From the NCBI GenBank assembly GCA_037043015.1, contig CM073323.1, forward strand, positions 14,897,258 to 14,961,257: DNA of 64,000 nt. The letters are read 5' to 3'. A program made the translations under genes and the position numbers. The notes beneath the pieces were generated by a model. It did not search any database. It was not told where the DNA came from and saw only the letters and a program-made list of their open reading frames with translations. This stretch comes from Bryum argenteum. Taxonomy: Eukaryota; Streptophyta; Bryopsida; Bryales; Bryaceae. Positions within the stretch are counted from its first letter, which is position 1, and every line of letters starts with the position of its first letter. Shown piece by piece: positions 48,799-60,119 of this stretch.

Positions 48799-48913
48799 AG
48801 AGAGCGGGCTGTAATGGCAGATTCCGCCATTAGCGCGAGGGCACATGCGAGCCCGGAGGGCGAGCTTGGGGCCAAGCGGTTATGGCGGAATCTGCCATTA
48901 CAGCCCGCTCTCT
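48799..48913. repeat. Perfect 32-bp inverted repeat, GC-rich
   Basis: Arms 48799-48830 and 48882-48913 are exact reverse complements (outer end AGAGAGCGGGCTGTAATGGC) around a 51-bp GC-rich loop. Probably a small MITE. Confidence 0.85.
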
Positions 48914-48917
48914 GGCG

Positions 48918-49064
48918 TTAAGGGCAGGGGCAGGGGTAGGCTCATTAGGCACAATCGGCAAAAAGAGAAGATTCCACTAGCAAAATCGGCAGTTGCCTCG
49001 TAAGGCTGATTCTACCAACAGATCGTGCCAAAATTTGGCAGAATACCCCTGCCCCTGACCTTAA
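48918..49064. mobile_element. TTAA-flanked MITE with GGGCAGGGG ends
   Basis: TTAA at 48918-48921 and 49061-49064 bound a 139-bp element beginning GGGCAGGGGCAGGGGTA and ending TACCCCTGCCCCTGACC. It lies 5 bp from the preceding hairpin. Confidence 0.7.
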
Positions 49065-49192
49065 CGGCCTTGAGAGCATGCCCAACCCAATCTGAAGCTT
49101 AAAGCCCGGTTTGAAGTGTGAGGAGCCCCACCTCACGCAATATCCCTGTAACCCTGCCAAGAGGGTTGAGGTCTCCTTGGTTCCAGCACACC

Positions 49193-49425
49193 ATAACCCT
49201 TAAAGGTCCCTTGGGGATAGTATGTACGGTGGCGTATAATTGAGATTTGCTACCAACAAGAAACTCTATATTGAGATCTTAAAAGCTTAGTAGAACCGCA
49301 TGGATTTATATGTCAACTTGTTCTTTGAACTCAAATCTATTAAAGGTGTGCACTCATTCCAATACAAACAAAATACGCTGTATTCTAGCAACCAAAATAT
49401 GGTTGTTCAGACCTTGAAGGGTTAA
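49193..49425. mobile_element. TTAA-family MITE, 233 bp
   Basis: Left end ATAACCCTTAAAGGTC; the right end's reverse complement is TTAACCCTTCAAGGTC. The left TTAA has changed to ATAA. Non-coding. Confidence 0.65.
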
Positions 49426-52400
49426 TTCCAAGTTATTCTATGCCTTCACTCAAAGTTTAGCGTTCCCTTCAACCAATGGAGAAAAGTCATCCGAAATTAA
49501 TTTCATTGACACAAAATGGTTTCTATCACAACCCGCATGTCGGGAATGTGATTGGTTCATTGCCTTTGGCTCGTTTTTCTTTCAATCTAGGATGGAATTT
49601 TTGACCCAAGTCCTTTGTGCCACTTTAGGTCTACTTGTTCCCTTTACTCAAACTACATATGCACTAATGAAGATTCTTCACTTGAAGTTGATTTTTGATA
49701 AGCATTGTTGAAGTGGATCTCTTGACAAGTTTTGGTTGTGTGGTAAAAATTGCACATTTATCTAATGTGATATGAATTTATAGCATGCATTTTTGTGTTA
49801 GGAATTTTAAAATTGGGGGTTTGTTTTACCCTTGCAAGCTAATTATGCGAATCAGCAAAGTTCTTTGTGAAGTCTTTTACAAGCATACCGGTAACCTTAA
49901 AAAATGGAACCCACGAAGTATTTAAATAGAAGATTTTTGATCAGAATAACATTGGTATTGTATGAGCAACAATTCATAGTTGGAAAACCAAATTAATACA
50001 TGGTTATTGAAAAGCTATATCTTCTTCATTTACCATTGAATTTCAATCTTATTTGTTGAGTCAAAGTATTTGCATTCAACAACAGATGATTCATCACCTA
50101 ATATTTCATGTGACTGAAGTAAAGTTGTAATCACATTAATTGTTCGCAAAATTTATTTCGTGCGATTCCATATCTCATGAAGTAATGGTATTCAGAAACT
50201 CCTACAAAATAAGAATAAGAAAAGACTCTATTGATTATTAAACAATTTATAATAGCAATTCTATCCATTGAATTGAAACTATATTTAGTTTTTTTTATTC
50301 ATTTTAGAATAAAACATAAAAAAAAAAACCACTAATCATTTATATATATTCGATTGAAGATCTTTAATTGATATTTAATAATGTCAAATGTGAGAAGATT
50401 GACTACTGAAAATTTCTATTTTCAACATTATTAACGTTTACATGGTTTCAATTTAAATATTAGAACTAAGATTTGTATATACCGGTGAAAGTTGTAAATA
50501 TTTTGGTTTGTATTTACAATGTAAAAGCCTCAAAGGTCCAAAATTATTGTTTGAAATGAAAATTTAAAAACAACAAAAAGTAAACCAAGCAATTAACATC
50601 CCCTTTATATACTATCAAATATTTGAGCTCAAAAATTTGATTTGAGAAGTTCATTTTTCCATACTCCTCTCATACTCTTGTCCCTAGGTAGTCTCATATT
50701 TAGATTGAAACCTTGTAAAGCAAAAGGTGTTCAAGATGTGAAACTTTTTATGAGGCTCTTGTGAAAGGAATGTAATTTTTGAAAACCTACATTACAAAAG
50801 TACATGTTACAAAATTTTAACCACAATAAGTTAATTCGTCAAAGCGCAGGGGGCTCAAATAACGCCCTTCTTGATCGCACTTAAAGCGCTTGATCAAACC
50901 TCATATACTCGGCATGCACATAGTGGATCCTTTACATTTTTGGGTCATAACTATACACTAGTTGGGATCTATGATCAATAGTGAAGTTGTTAAGAAGTGT
51001 TTACTCTATGAGTTATTGCACATTTAGTGAACAAAGGTACATAAACAAACCTTTCAGGTACGGGATAAATGAAAAGTTTAATTACGTCAACAATTGTTCC
51101 TCTTACATTTTTCTCAACAAGTAAAGTATATGATAAAAATAAATAAAAAAATTGTTTAAAGTAATAAATATCTCACATCAAATAAAAATTTATATTGTTG
51201 TCGTTTAGATAAGCTCTTGGCATTAAAACTCTGAAAAACAATTTTTGTGATCTTGGGTTTTGTTAGTTTGATTCTTTGCCTAATGGAATGCAAACTCTGA
51301 AGTTTAAGGTGAAGAAGGTTCTATCATTGCCTTATGTTCTACCAAATTTAAATTGTTTGGATTATTCCGAGTTGGAAAATAAGATTTTCCATATAAAAAA
51401 GACATGTGCATTTTCTTATTTAATTCTTCTTGAACAAATAAATCAACTAAAGCTCTATTTGAAATCACTTATGTGCTTCAACCTCAAAGTACCCTTCAAC
51501 TCTTGATTTTTTGTGCTCATTTGAGAAGTGCTCCTCTCCTTTTTCTACTTCTTTGACTCTTTCTTTTGAAGGAACCAATTTTGACTGCATGTGCAAAATG
51601 TGGTTCTAGATATGGTGCTACAAAATAGTTGTTGATTAGTGCTACAAACGTTAATTGCGAACCGTAACACTAAATGTCACAAATGACCATAGTAACTCAT
51701 ATATTCTCAAAATCCTGCTCTAAAGCAATTAAATTATAGGTAGCTTCAATGATCCACTCAAAATTGAGATTTTACTTTTACTTTTTATTTTTTTATTGTT
51801 TTAAATGTTCAAAAAAATTTCAAAGCATGTTATCACCATTGGATTTAATATATGAAATTTCTTGACATGCCTTTTCATTCGTCAAAAATAGGCCTTTGTA
51901 TTTGAATTTTGGCATACCCTTATGTAAAAATTCATGTTTTTTAATGGATTTCACATATTGTATGAGGACCAAAGTTAGATGAACTTGTACTTAGTTGCCA
52001 ACGGACAAGAATTTAAAGAACCTCACATGAAATCTACCTTTAAAAGGGCTCTTTTGCGCTTTAAAGTAGTGATTGCCCTCCTCTCAATAGGGCAAGAAAA
52101 CAATTTTTGCAACTTTGAACACTACGATCTTACAAATGGTGAGGAATTTTAGTATGGGATTTGGTGTAAATAATCATGTACAAGTTAGGTTCTTAATCTT
52201 AGGGGTACAATCTTCAAGTCACATTTCAAAATAAAAAATCTTGGCTTGCATTGAATGAGGCCAATTTTGACGCAGTGTTGAAATGAGGCTTGTAACTTTA
52301 GATGTTAATCTCTTATGTTGAATGAGCCCAAATTGAGACGTTTTGAGTTTGGTCACTGTCACTTTTACTATAGTTAGATAGTTTGAGGTTGAAACCTTTT

Positions 52401-53165
52401 GCAACTTAGAGATCACCACCCTCTTATTGTATATCCTTCTAATAAAATCCATAGTTGAAGTGTGAAAAAAAAGAAGTACACATCGATCTACGTATATGTA
52501 TATATGGGTTGGTTTACACTACGGTGTCCGAGTAGTTCATCAGTCAAGAAATTAAGGAAATTTTTTGGAATGTGATTGGTTGAAATTGAGGCTCTTGAAT
52601 ATGATTGGTTGAAAATGAAATTCTTGACGGACCGGTGGCCTTCTCCACCGCCCATATAATTTGGAGCATGATAGCTTGGAAATCTACAGATCCGTAACAG
52701 TCCTTGTTTGTACAAACTTACATTGATTCTTCTATAATTGGATGGTCGATGCATGTACAAATGGAAGGGTGATAATTTAGAACGTCCTTACCATGAGCGA
52801 GTTGAAGGTAAAATCGCACCAACTCGTCAACTTCGGAGAGCCACAGCAAATCTAAGTCATTTATACCATCCATCCTTTCATTCCCTCATGTAAGTAAGCT
52901 ATAAAATTTAACCACTAGAAATTGTACCTATCAATTTTATCATTCCTACCAAGAATCTCATAAATTGCAAGGGCCTCCTAAATTCTAGGCCTAGATCTCT
53001 ACTACTGCATTGAAGTCGAATAATAATTGGTTAGGTCAAGGATTTCAATTTTTCAAGATAATCTAGGTCCCTCTTCTACATAAGTACTCCACCCCAACTC
53101 TTTTGATGTGGAGGATAATTAAATCAAAACACCTTTGTCTATTTACTTCAAGCAAATGTAGGAAT

Positions 53166-53206
<41 letters not shown>

Positions 53207-53326
53207 CTTTTTCTTTTCTTTTCTTTTCTTTTCTTGCGAAGGACTATTTTTGATTCCATATATTAATGGTAATTATATGAAAACCCAAATAGAGAAGTTG
53301 CATTCATTGAAATGCATGGTAGTAAT
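49426..53326. other. Gene-free, very AT-rich
   Basis: Contains decayed TTAA-family interior (49730-49900), a fragment of the CACTA-like family at 51620-51680 (GTTGTTGATTAGTGCTAC, CCGTAACACTAAATGTCAC), and sequence at 52070-52200 matching 9930-10160 in inverted orientation. A T40 tract followed by CTTTT repeats lies at 53167-53235. No gene supported. Confidence 0.4.
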
Positions 53327-53549
53327 GGCAAGGGCATGATATGGGTACCACTAAGACGCATCTCATTATGTGTGAATTATGTGTAATTCATTATATATGT
53401 GCGAGAATTTCCTTTTCCAATCCTATGTATACAACTATAAACCGCCATGTCACTTGTAATACCACCTGGTTAAAATAATCTTTAAATAAAAAAAAATTAT
53501 AAAAAAAAACCACGCTATTTTTGGAGGGGTACCATATCATGCCCTTACC
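53327..53549. mobile_element. MITE, GGYAAGGGCATGATATGG ends, copy 1
   Basis: Ends GGCAAGGGCATGATATGGGT and, inverted, GGTAAGGGCATGATATGGTA. Interior AT-rich. A second copy in the opposite orientation lies at 56025-56235. Confidence 0.75.
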
Positions 53550-54299
53550 ATAATTTGAATGAGTCCGCAAACTTTACTACACAAAGTAGACCTAATTTGG
53601 GATTCAACCCCAACAAATGGGTGTTTTAAGTTTCAACGAACCCTTCATCCAAAATGGTGGTTTTCAACATCAAGGACGTCTTTTATCCCTAAGGGGTTAT
53701 GCAAGCATTTCATGATCGTTGCACATTGTTTTCTAGAATCATTTGCTCACTTGAAATTGGGATGATATTTTATCACTATCTACTTTTATTTTTTGCAGGA
53801 TAGGTTGTAACAGGTAATTTGAATACGGAATCATTCATTGGAAAAATCTGGCAAAGTCAGAAAATAGTGCCTGATGTTTTAAAACGGTATGTAAGTTGGA
53901 TACATGGGGAAAAAGTGGGAAGTTTTGGTTTTGTCCGTAATGGCTGGATGGGTGTGCTTGTTTGGATGGCAATGGAATGTAATGTGAAAGGGAATGATGA
54001 TGGTGAAAATTCAAGGCACAACAAACTCTAGACTAGCTGCTGTAGACTCTGACCCCTACAACTAACTTGGTTATAAGTTTGTCATAAGTGAATAATATTT
54101 GTCCCTTATTAAAAAAAAAAGAAAAAAGAAAAAAAGAATTCTCCCATGTCATAAAATGATATTTTACAAAGATGCTTCTTACAGAAATAGATCCTGAAAT
54201 TTGTGCATTTATTTACTCTACTTGTAACTAGAATATCTTTTCCTTATCCTCAAATTTCCAAGCATTTAGAATCATTGCAATAGAAAGTGTAATTCACAA
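53550..54299. other. Intergenic, nothing recognised
   Basis: Small frames only. Purine-rich tract near 54110-54135. Confidence 0.4.
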
Positions 54300-54567
54300 T
54301 TAACCCCTAACTCTCCTTGTTGCAAAATGGTCTAAGTCACAAAATTTGACCTTCCTCTAGATTCAGCTCAAAAAATATCAATCTAAGCATTATTTGAAAG
54401 ATTCAACCGTAAGATCTCAAAGTTCACTTGACATTCATCTCACATGCCAAATTTGAACCGTTCATTCTTCCTCATTTGTGAGATTATAATGGTCAAAGTT
54501 GGCTGAGTTTTTCTCCTGCGGGAACCTCCGAAACCCGTTTCGGGTTTTAAGGAGAGTTAGGGGTTAA
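54300..54567. mobile_element. TTAA-flanked MITE, 268 bp
   Basis: Left end TTAACCCCTAACTCTCCTT is matched exactly over 19 bases by the inverted right end. The interior holds TTCAACCGTAAGATCTCAAA and TTTGTGAGATTATAATGG, the family core. It has the same length as the copy at 26543-26810. Confidence 0.88.
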
Positions 54568-54919
54568 GCTGTGATTACCAGGTTGTCTCGATGCATCATT
54601 TAATAGTCGGCTAGAGTACAATTATAAAGACGCATTGTGGACAGTCCTCATATACATTTAGCGAACTTTGTTGAGACCATCCTTTTAGTATGCCATATTC
54701 AACTAAATCTGGACTCATTCATAAATTTGCACTAGAATGAATGAGTTTTGGATTTCTCTGTTTTGTGAGATGGTGACCATGTGGATTGAAAACTAAAAAT
54801 CAAGAATTTGAGTATTTGTACATTCTTATGAAATCCCTCGATGGTTTTCGCAATTTACTTCATATCATGTCCACAAAGTCATTGGGAAGCCCCCCTATGT
54901 TACTTCTGGACTACTCACA

Positions 54920-55045
54920 GTTTAATAGTAGGTTAGTGTGATAGTGTTCACTCCGAGAGGGGTTAGTAGTCCCGCCATTGGTGTAATTACTTTCGAGCAT
55001 ACATCCAAGGATAGGTCGATTGAACACTCTGTTCACACCGGCCTC
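54920..55045. repeat. Partial SINE copy (3' part)
   Basis: Matches the SINE tail: GGGGTTAGTAGTCCCGCCAT and CATACATCCAAGGATAGG. No tRNA-like head. Confidence 0.6.
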
Positions 55046-56024
55046 GAAATAGGTTGGAGTTTCTCCTCTTCTTAGTTTCGTGTTGGATCATTGTATCATG
55101 CCTGTCATATGCTTTTAGGTTAATCCATCTCATCAATTCAAAATGTACAATGGGTGAAATAGGACTTAACCCACTATTATTATTTTATTTATTTCATACA
55201 ACATCAACAAGTCTACCAAGAAAATCAATTTTTTGTAAGGGCACTTTTGTCAAAAGGGAATGCCACTCTAGTAAGGCACATATTATGAAGTAGTACTCCC
55301 TTTGAGTAGAGTGGTCTAAAATGGAGTAGGTCCCATAATGGAACCTTTAGTAATCTTTATTCAAAAGGTACATAATAGCTTCCCCATGTACTCACTGCGA
55401 ACACTATAGGGTGTCATTTCAGAGCACGAGTTTAGAAACACCTATACATCCAACTTCAAAAATTCATAACTCAATGTAGAAGAGTCCAAAATTGATGATT
55501 CCACTTGCTCTAAGTTTCTACTAATTTTAACCATGCACAAAAATTACTTTTTCTACTAATTTTCAGCATGCACAAAAATTACTTGCACTAGTAACATCCC
55601 TAGTATAGATTCGCCATTATTGAGTGTAGCTCAAGGGGGCCAAACCATTGGTTACCAAATGAAGTGCAAGGCCATATTAATGTGTGATTGTGAAAGAGGG
55701 GTATAAAGTTTGCAAGAGGACAACATGAATGTGACAACAAAAGGTTGAGCCACCGCTTGCCTAGGAAACAAACCAAAGCAATATTTGTACAATAGGAGGT
55801 TGCCCCACAAGGCCACAAGGACTGTCCCAATAAATTAAATGAATGGGTTTGTTAAAACTTAGCCAAAATCCATTCAATTTGCTTGTCTGCTGTTTGTACA
55901 CTTTTTGTTTGTACAATTTACTGTACTGGCCCATGAGTGTATTTGTACATCCTGAAAATTCCCATTTCAAAAGCTGTATCAAATTATTCTTATTTCTCAA
56001 TAATTCTTCAAAATTATGGTGGAA
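55046..56024. other. Intergenic, nothing recognised
   Basis: A local repeat ACTTTTTCTACTAATTTT-GCATGCACAAAAATTACTT occurs twice around 55520-55585. No gene supported. Confidence 0.4.
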
Positions 56025-56235
56025 GGTAAGGGCATGATATGAGTACCCCTTCCAAAAATAGTGTGATTTTTTTATTGATGATAAAAAAATATCAAAAAAT
56101 GATTCTTACTCGATGGTATTATAAGTGACATGGCTACAGTTGTATAGATGGGGGTTGAAAAAGGAATTTTTGGCATATATAATGAATTACACATAATGAG
56201 ACACGTCTTAGTGGTATCCATATCATGCCCTTGCC
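56025..56235. mobile_element. MITE, GGYAAGGGCATGATATGG ends, copy 2 (inverted)
   Basis: Reverse-orientation copy of 53327-53549: begins GGTAAGGGCATGATATGAGT and ends ATATCATGCCCTTGCC. Confidence 0.75.
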
Positions 56236-56284
56236 CTAGAAGTATTCACCTATCCTTCTTTTCTTAATTTTTAAATGATATAAG

Positions 56285-57437
56285 TTAACCTCGGTGTCCC
56301 TGCGTGTTTTTAGCCTAGAATCACAATTTTTAGAGAAGTGTCATGGATGAAAATGAAGGCGAGCTCTAAAGAGTCTTGTAATAAACTTGTTGCAGGTCAT
56401 GTGTGTAAGATTTTTTGACACATAAAGCCTTGTAAATTACGAGATCATAACATATTAGTACTCTAAAAGGAGATAAGAGGATTCCATTTTTAATACTCTA
56501 GAGTGGAATTAACTTATTGTCCTTCATGAATCTCAAACTAGAAAGTCATTAACCTTTATTTAGAAATCACTCTTGAAAGCTATGGCATTCATAAATACAC
56601 AAGTAACCCAACCCAACAAATAAAAAGTTGAAATTCAATAATGCATGAAGAAGGAAAAATTTGGCAAGAACTATGTAATTTATTAGTTTTTCGAGTCACT
56701 ACAAATCCATTATGTGAACAAAAATAATTCCAACTAGAGACTTCTTGCTTTTCATCTTGAGATCATACTTATGATTGTGTTTTGAAAAACATGAATTTCT
56801 AAGTTCAACTTAGATGGTTCGCAATGTTGAAACATGCCTTATGTTTGAAAACCCAAAACAAAAGTGGACTTCACTAATATGCATGCCATAAATTCATACA
56901 ATCTTGGATGGATATGCAATTTTCACAACACAAACTAGACACGATTTGTACCTCAACCCAAAAAATGTTGTTAAATGTAAAACATCAAATGAAGAAATTA
57001 TGGCTCATCAAAGTCTTAGTTTGTTACCCTCAATGTCAAAATTCACAACAACAAGGACATTCAGAGGTAAATAAAACGATGTAGTATGTATCGATTTTGC
57101 AATCTGTAAGATCTCATGACTCGAAATTTGATTCACATGACTTACAATGAGTTCATCACAAGATCGTACGGTTAAGATTTAGGTAATGTGCCGTCTTTTT
57201 GAGAAACTTGTGTATTTAGATTATAAGTAGCTTGTAATGTATTAGGGTCAATAAGAGAACAAATGGTATCAACATTTGTCTCTTGATATCGGATTCCCTT
57301 CCCTCAATTCATGAAATGGCTCTTTGGAAAGGTATGGAAGAACTCTACAATTGCAAAATGTTTTGAATTCGTACAACCTATACTTGGTTAACTGCCTAAC
57401 CACAGTCAAAACAACCACATTATGGCCCTTGGGGTTA
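56285..57437. mobile_element. TTAA-family elements, long-arm type
   Basis: The left arm starts TTAACCTCGGTGTCC at 56285. The inverted arm lies at about 57064-57222 (matching phrases GTCATGAGATCTTAC and CGTACGATCTTGTGATGA when reversed). Then 57225-57437, ending CCCTTGGGGTTAAC, matches 10500-10665. At least two elements joined or nested. Non-coding. Confidence 0.55.
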
Positions 57438-57639
57438 ACAAGACAATTGGAAGGCTAAGAATTTTGTTTCAGATCTCTATGTTCAAGAAAATTGAATGAA
57501 AATTGCTCATAGGACTTGACAATTGTGGTTAATAAAGTCGTGCATCACATGATTGCATAGATACCATTGCCATGAACTTAAAACTCATAACACAAATGTG
57601 CAATCTTGTGCCTCAAAAGTGAAACACTACAAGGAAAGT

Positions 57640-57757
57640 CTAAAACCATGCATCTCTTGTCACATACACAGATACACAATCCTTGATCACATAACCAGAT
57701 ATACACATTGACCATCTAAAACCATGCATCTCTTATCACATACACAATCCTCAAGAG
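57640..57757. repeat. Short tandem duplication
   Basis: TAAAACCATGCATCTCTTRT followed by CACATACACA occurs twice, about 73 bp apart. Confidence 0.75.
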
Positions 57758-58081
57758 TTGAAATGCACGTGATAAAACACCCTTGTAGGATATCATGTAA
57801 ACACGAGATAGCTATGAATTATCAAGCCCGCCTGTTACTGGTGATTGCAAAATATGAACATGCCGATCGATACATATTGAGAACCAAATCACAATAGTTT
57901 GACGAACGCCTTTAATTCCAAAAAAAGCTCCATGCAACGATAAAAAGAGGCGTGATGAACCTCCAAAAGTATGATTATCGAAAGTCACATTAACCCGTTC
58001 CTCTTCATCTCACGAAAGAATTTCACGAACCACAACATGCGGGAGCAGAGCAGCCAGAATCTTACATTCTCACTAGTTCCT

Positions 58082-59256
58082 TCAATACCTATGGTGGAGC
58101 TTCTCCTTTTCTCTGTAATTTTCAGCATACCTGCAAGCAATCATCATACTAAGTGAGACAAATAAAACACATGAACCATCACTGAGACAACATACTATCC
58201 TGTTCGAGCAACAAAGATTAGCGAAACTTTGTAACCCAGATTTTAATGACAGCCTGTTATTCAGATTGAGCACCGAAAATTCACTCTTAGACCTTTTTTC
58301 TCAGGTGGCAGAATTGGGCTGCACTTTCAGCAAACAAGAAAGGAACTTCCGTCTATCATGATCCACGAACAGACTTTGATAAGTGAGCCTTACACCGAGC
58401 TCATGATTTTTCATTATGATGGAAGGACAGGCATCGGATCAGACTACCTCACCATAAATAGCGATCATGACCTAATCAGCTATGGAGTATATGCAACATT
58501 GGAACCTTGTCGTTCTTCGAGTCCTCGCACACTCACTAAACTTCAAACAAGGATCACCCGAATCTGTTGAAGATTGATATAATAAGGTAACTGTGCCGAA
58601 AATTATCAAGCACCGAGCACCAAGAACCGTCCAAAGGGTGATTACTAAAGAGGGAGATTCGAGCTTCCAATCCTAGCTGCAATCTAGATTTTGGACTGGA
58701 TGATGGTTTAAGAATCACAATACTACTTTCTCTTCAAGAAGTGAAAACCTAGTTCAAGAAAATTCCAAAAAATGAATAAATGATTCCACCGTCATGATTC
58801 ACGTCTCCCACAAGCTTTGCGCATTCCCCTAGATGTAAAACCTCCATCTCTCCACGTCTAAAATTTCTAATATGAAATTTGCTCAGTTGTTGAGCATGTT
58901 ATCTTAAGAGTACATTTAGCATATGATCGAAGACTCACTATACAAGGTCTTGAATTAGCTCTTCGAAGCAGAAGCTTTAATATGGTCACATTCTGGTTTT
59001 CTAGCTACAAACAGTTCGTTCCTGACAAAACCCCGTCGCCACTGATCGACCCTAATTGACAAGGAACAAGAGAAAGGATGACTCACATGTAGGTAGCAAC
59101 GATGGGAGTGACGAGAGTGAAGGCCGACACCCAATTCTCGTGAAACTTCTTGCTCAGTTTGTAAGGAATGTCCTTCCACAGGCCCGCCATCACATGCTGG
59201 TGGTACGGCGACAGTGTGTACGCCACCTCTCGCAGCCGCACTGGCATCTTCCCCAT
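58082..59256 (-). CDS. QCR8: Cytochrome bc1 complex subunit 8 (QCR8 / UQCRQ), plant form
   Basis: Two coding exons on the minus strand, 59256-59087 and 58130-58082, are joined across a 956-bp GT-AG intron (donor GTGAGT, acceptor TTGCTTGCAG) that splits Met57. The product is 72 residues, exactly the usual plant length. MGKMPVRLREVAYTLSP at the N-terminus, the GLWKDIPYK stretch, a single hydrophobic segment at about 42-58 (NWVSAFTLVTPIVATYM) and the C-terminal YREKEKLHHRY are hallmarks of plant QCR8. It is a small inner-membrane subunit of mitochondrial complex III, next to cytochrome b, needed for assembly of the complex; targeting needs no cleaved presequence. The ATG is fixed by the conserved MGK start. 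The second exon is only 49 nt and easily missed. Confidence 0.95.
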
Positions 59257-59266
59257 CTTGGCGCCT

Positions 59267-59548
59267 CTGCAAAATCACACAATACTCTGAGATCAGACCA
59301 AACCCTAATCCGTAATTGAGGCTCTAAATTCGCGCATACGGCAAGTCGCTCATGCACTAGGCTAGATTCGGCACACATTACTCTGGGATACAAGGCTCCG
59401 AGCACAATCGAGGCCTAGAAGTGATAAATTGCTGCCACTGAGGGTCTGATTCGTTCTTTCTAGTTCGGACCTGATTCCTGCCCTATCTAATGACCTTTCG
59501 TTTGTAATAAGAATATGAACTACTGTGGCGATAGGATGAGCGACATAC
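59267..59548 (-). other. Probable 5'UTR intron of QCR8
   Basis: Donor AG|GTATGT at 59549/59548 and acceptor TTTTGCAG ending at 59267, 10 nt before the start codon, are well-formed plant splice sites. The leader exon would begin near 59600-59700. Introns in this position are common in plant nuclear genes for mitochondrial proteins and often raise expression (known generally, inferred here). Confidence 0.5.
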
Positions 59549-59749
59549 CTTCAGATTCTAGTCGATCGGGGTCCGGTATCGAGGCGAGATTGATTGACGA
59601 GCAGCTTGCTGGGAGTGATTGACGAGGGAACACCTTGAGGCTGTCGATGAGTTTTCAGGTCCGCTACTTAGGTCCTGAATTCCGCCCCTCGATCAGGATG
59701 TGGTATCTACAACTTCAAGAGTACTTCAAGTCTTCTTTCGTTGGTCAAG

Positions 59750-60119
59750 TTAACCTCTTATAGCGCCTGGCTATTTTTAGTTAAAAAAACTCAATTTTTT
59801 AAAGTGTCGTAGGTGAAAATGAAGATAAGGTATTTAGATCTTAACTCTACAAACTTTTAGTAGATTTATTTTAGGTTGTGTCGACCAAAATTTGAGTCAG
59901 AAAACCTTGTAGATTGTCAGATCGTATCGTATTAGTCCTCAAACCAGACTAAAAAATTTCATCATTTTCACTTTGAAGTGAAAATGCTACCAAGAGACTC
60001 TTTGCAATCTAAACCTTACCAGTTAGAAAGTTATTCACCTTTACCTTTAACCCATGACAATACAAAGAATCCGATTCGGGTTTCTAAGGTTTGGGTGAGG
60101 CAACTTAAAGGTGTTAAAA
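59750..60119. mobile_element. TTAA-family element just upstream of QCR8
   Basis: Left arm TTAACCTCTTATAGCGCCTG followed by GCTATTTTTAG matches the long arms elsewhere (GATCTTAACTCTACAA near 59837; TTTGAGTCAGAAAACC near 59890). The right end is uncertain: CTTAAAGGTGTTAA near 60119 is one candidate. It lies within roughly 200 bp of the presumed QCR8 promoter. Confidence 0.5.

Noticed and set aside
53167-53235. T40/CTTTT tract as a retroposon tail
   Set aside because: No retroposed body or target duplication was found; more likely a simple repeat.
58358-58570. Plus-strand frame inside the QCR8 intron
   Set aside because: It lies within the 956-bp intron and shows no domain; likely chance.
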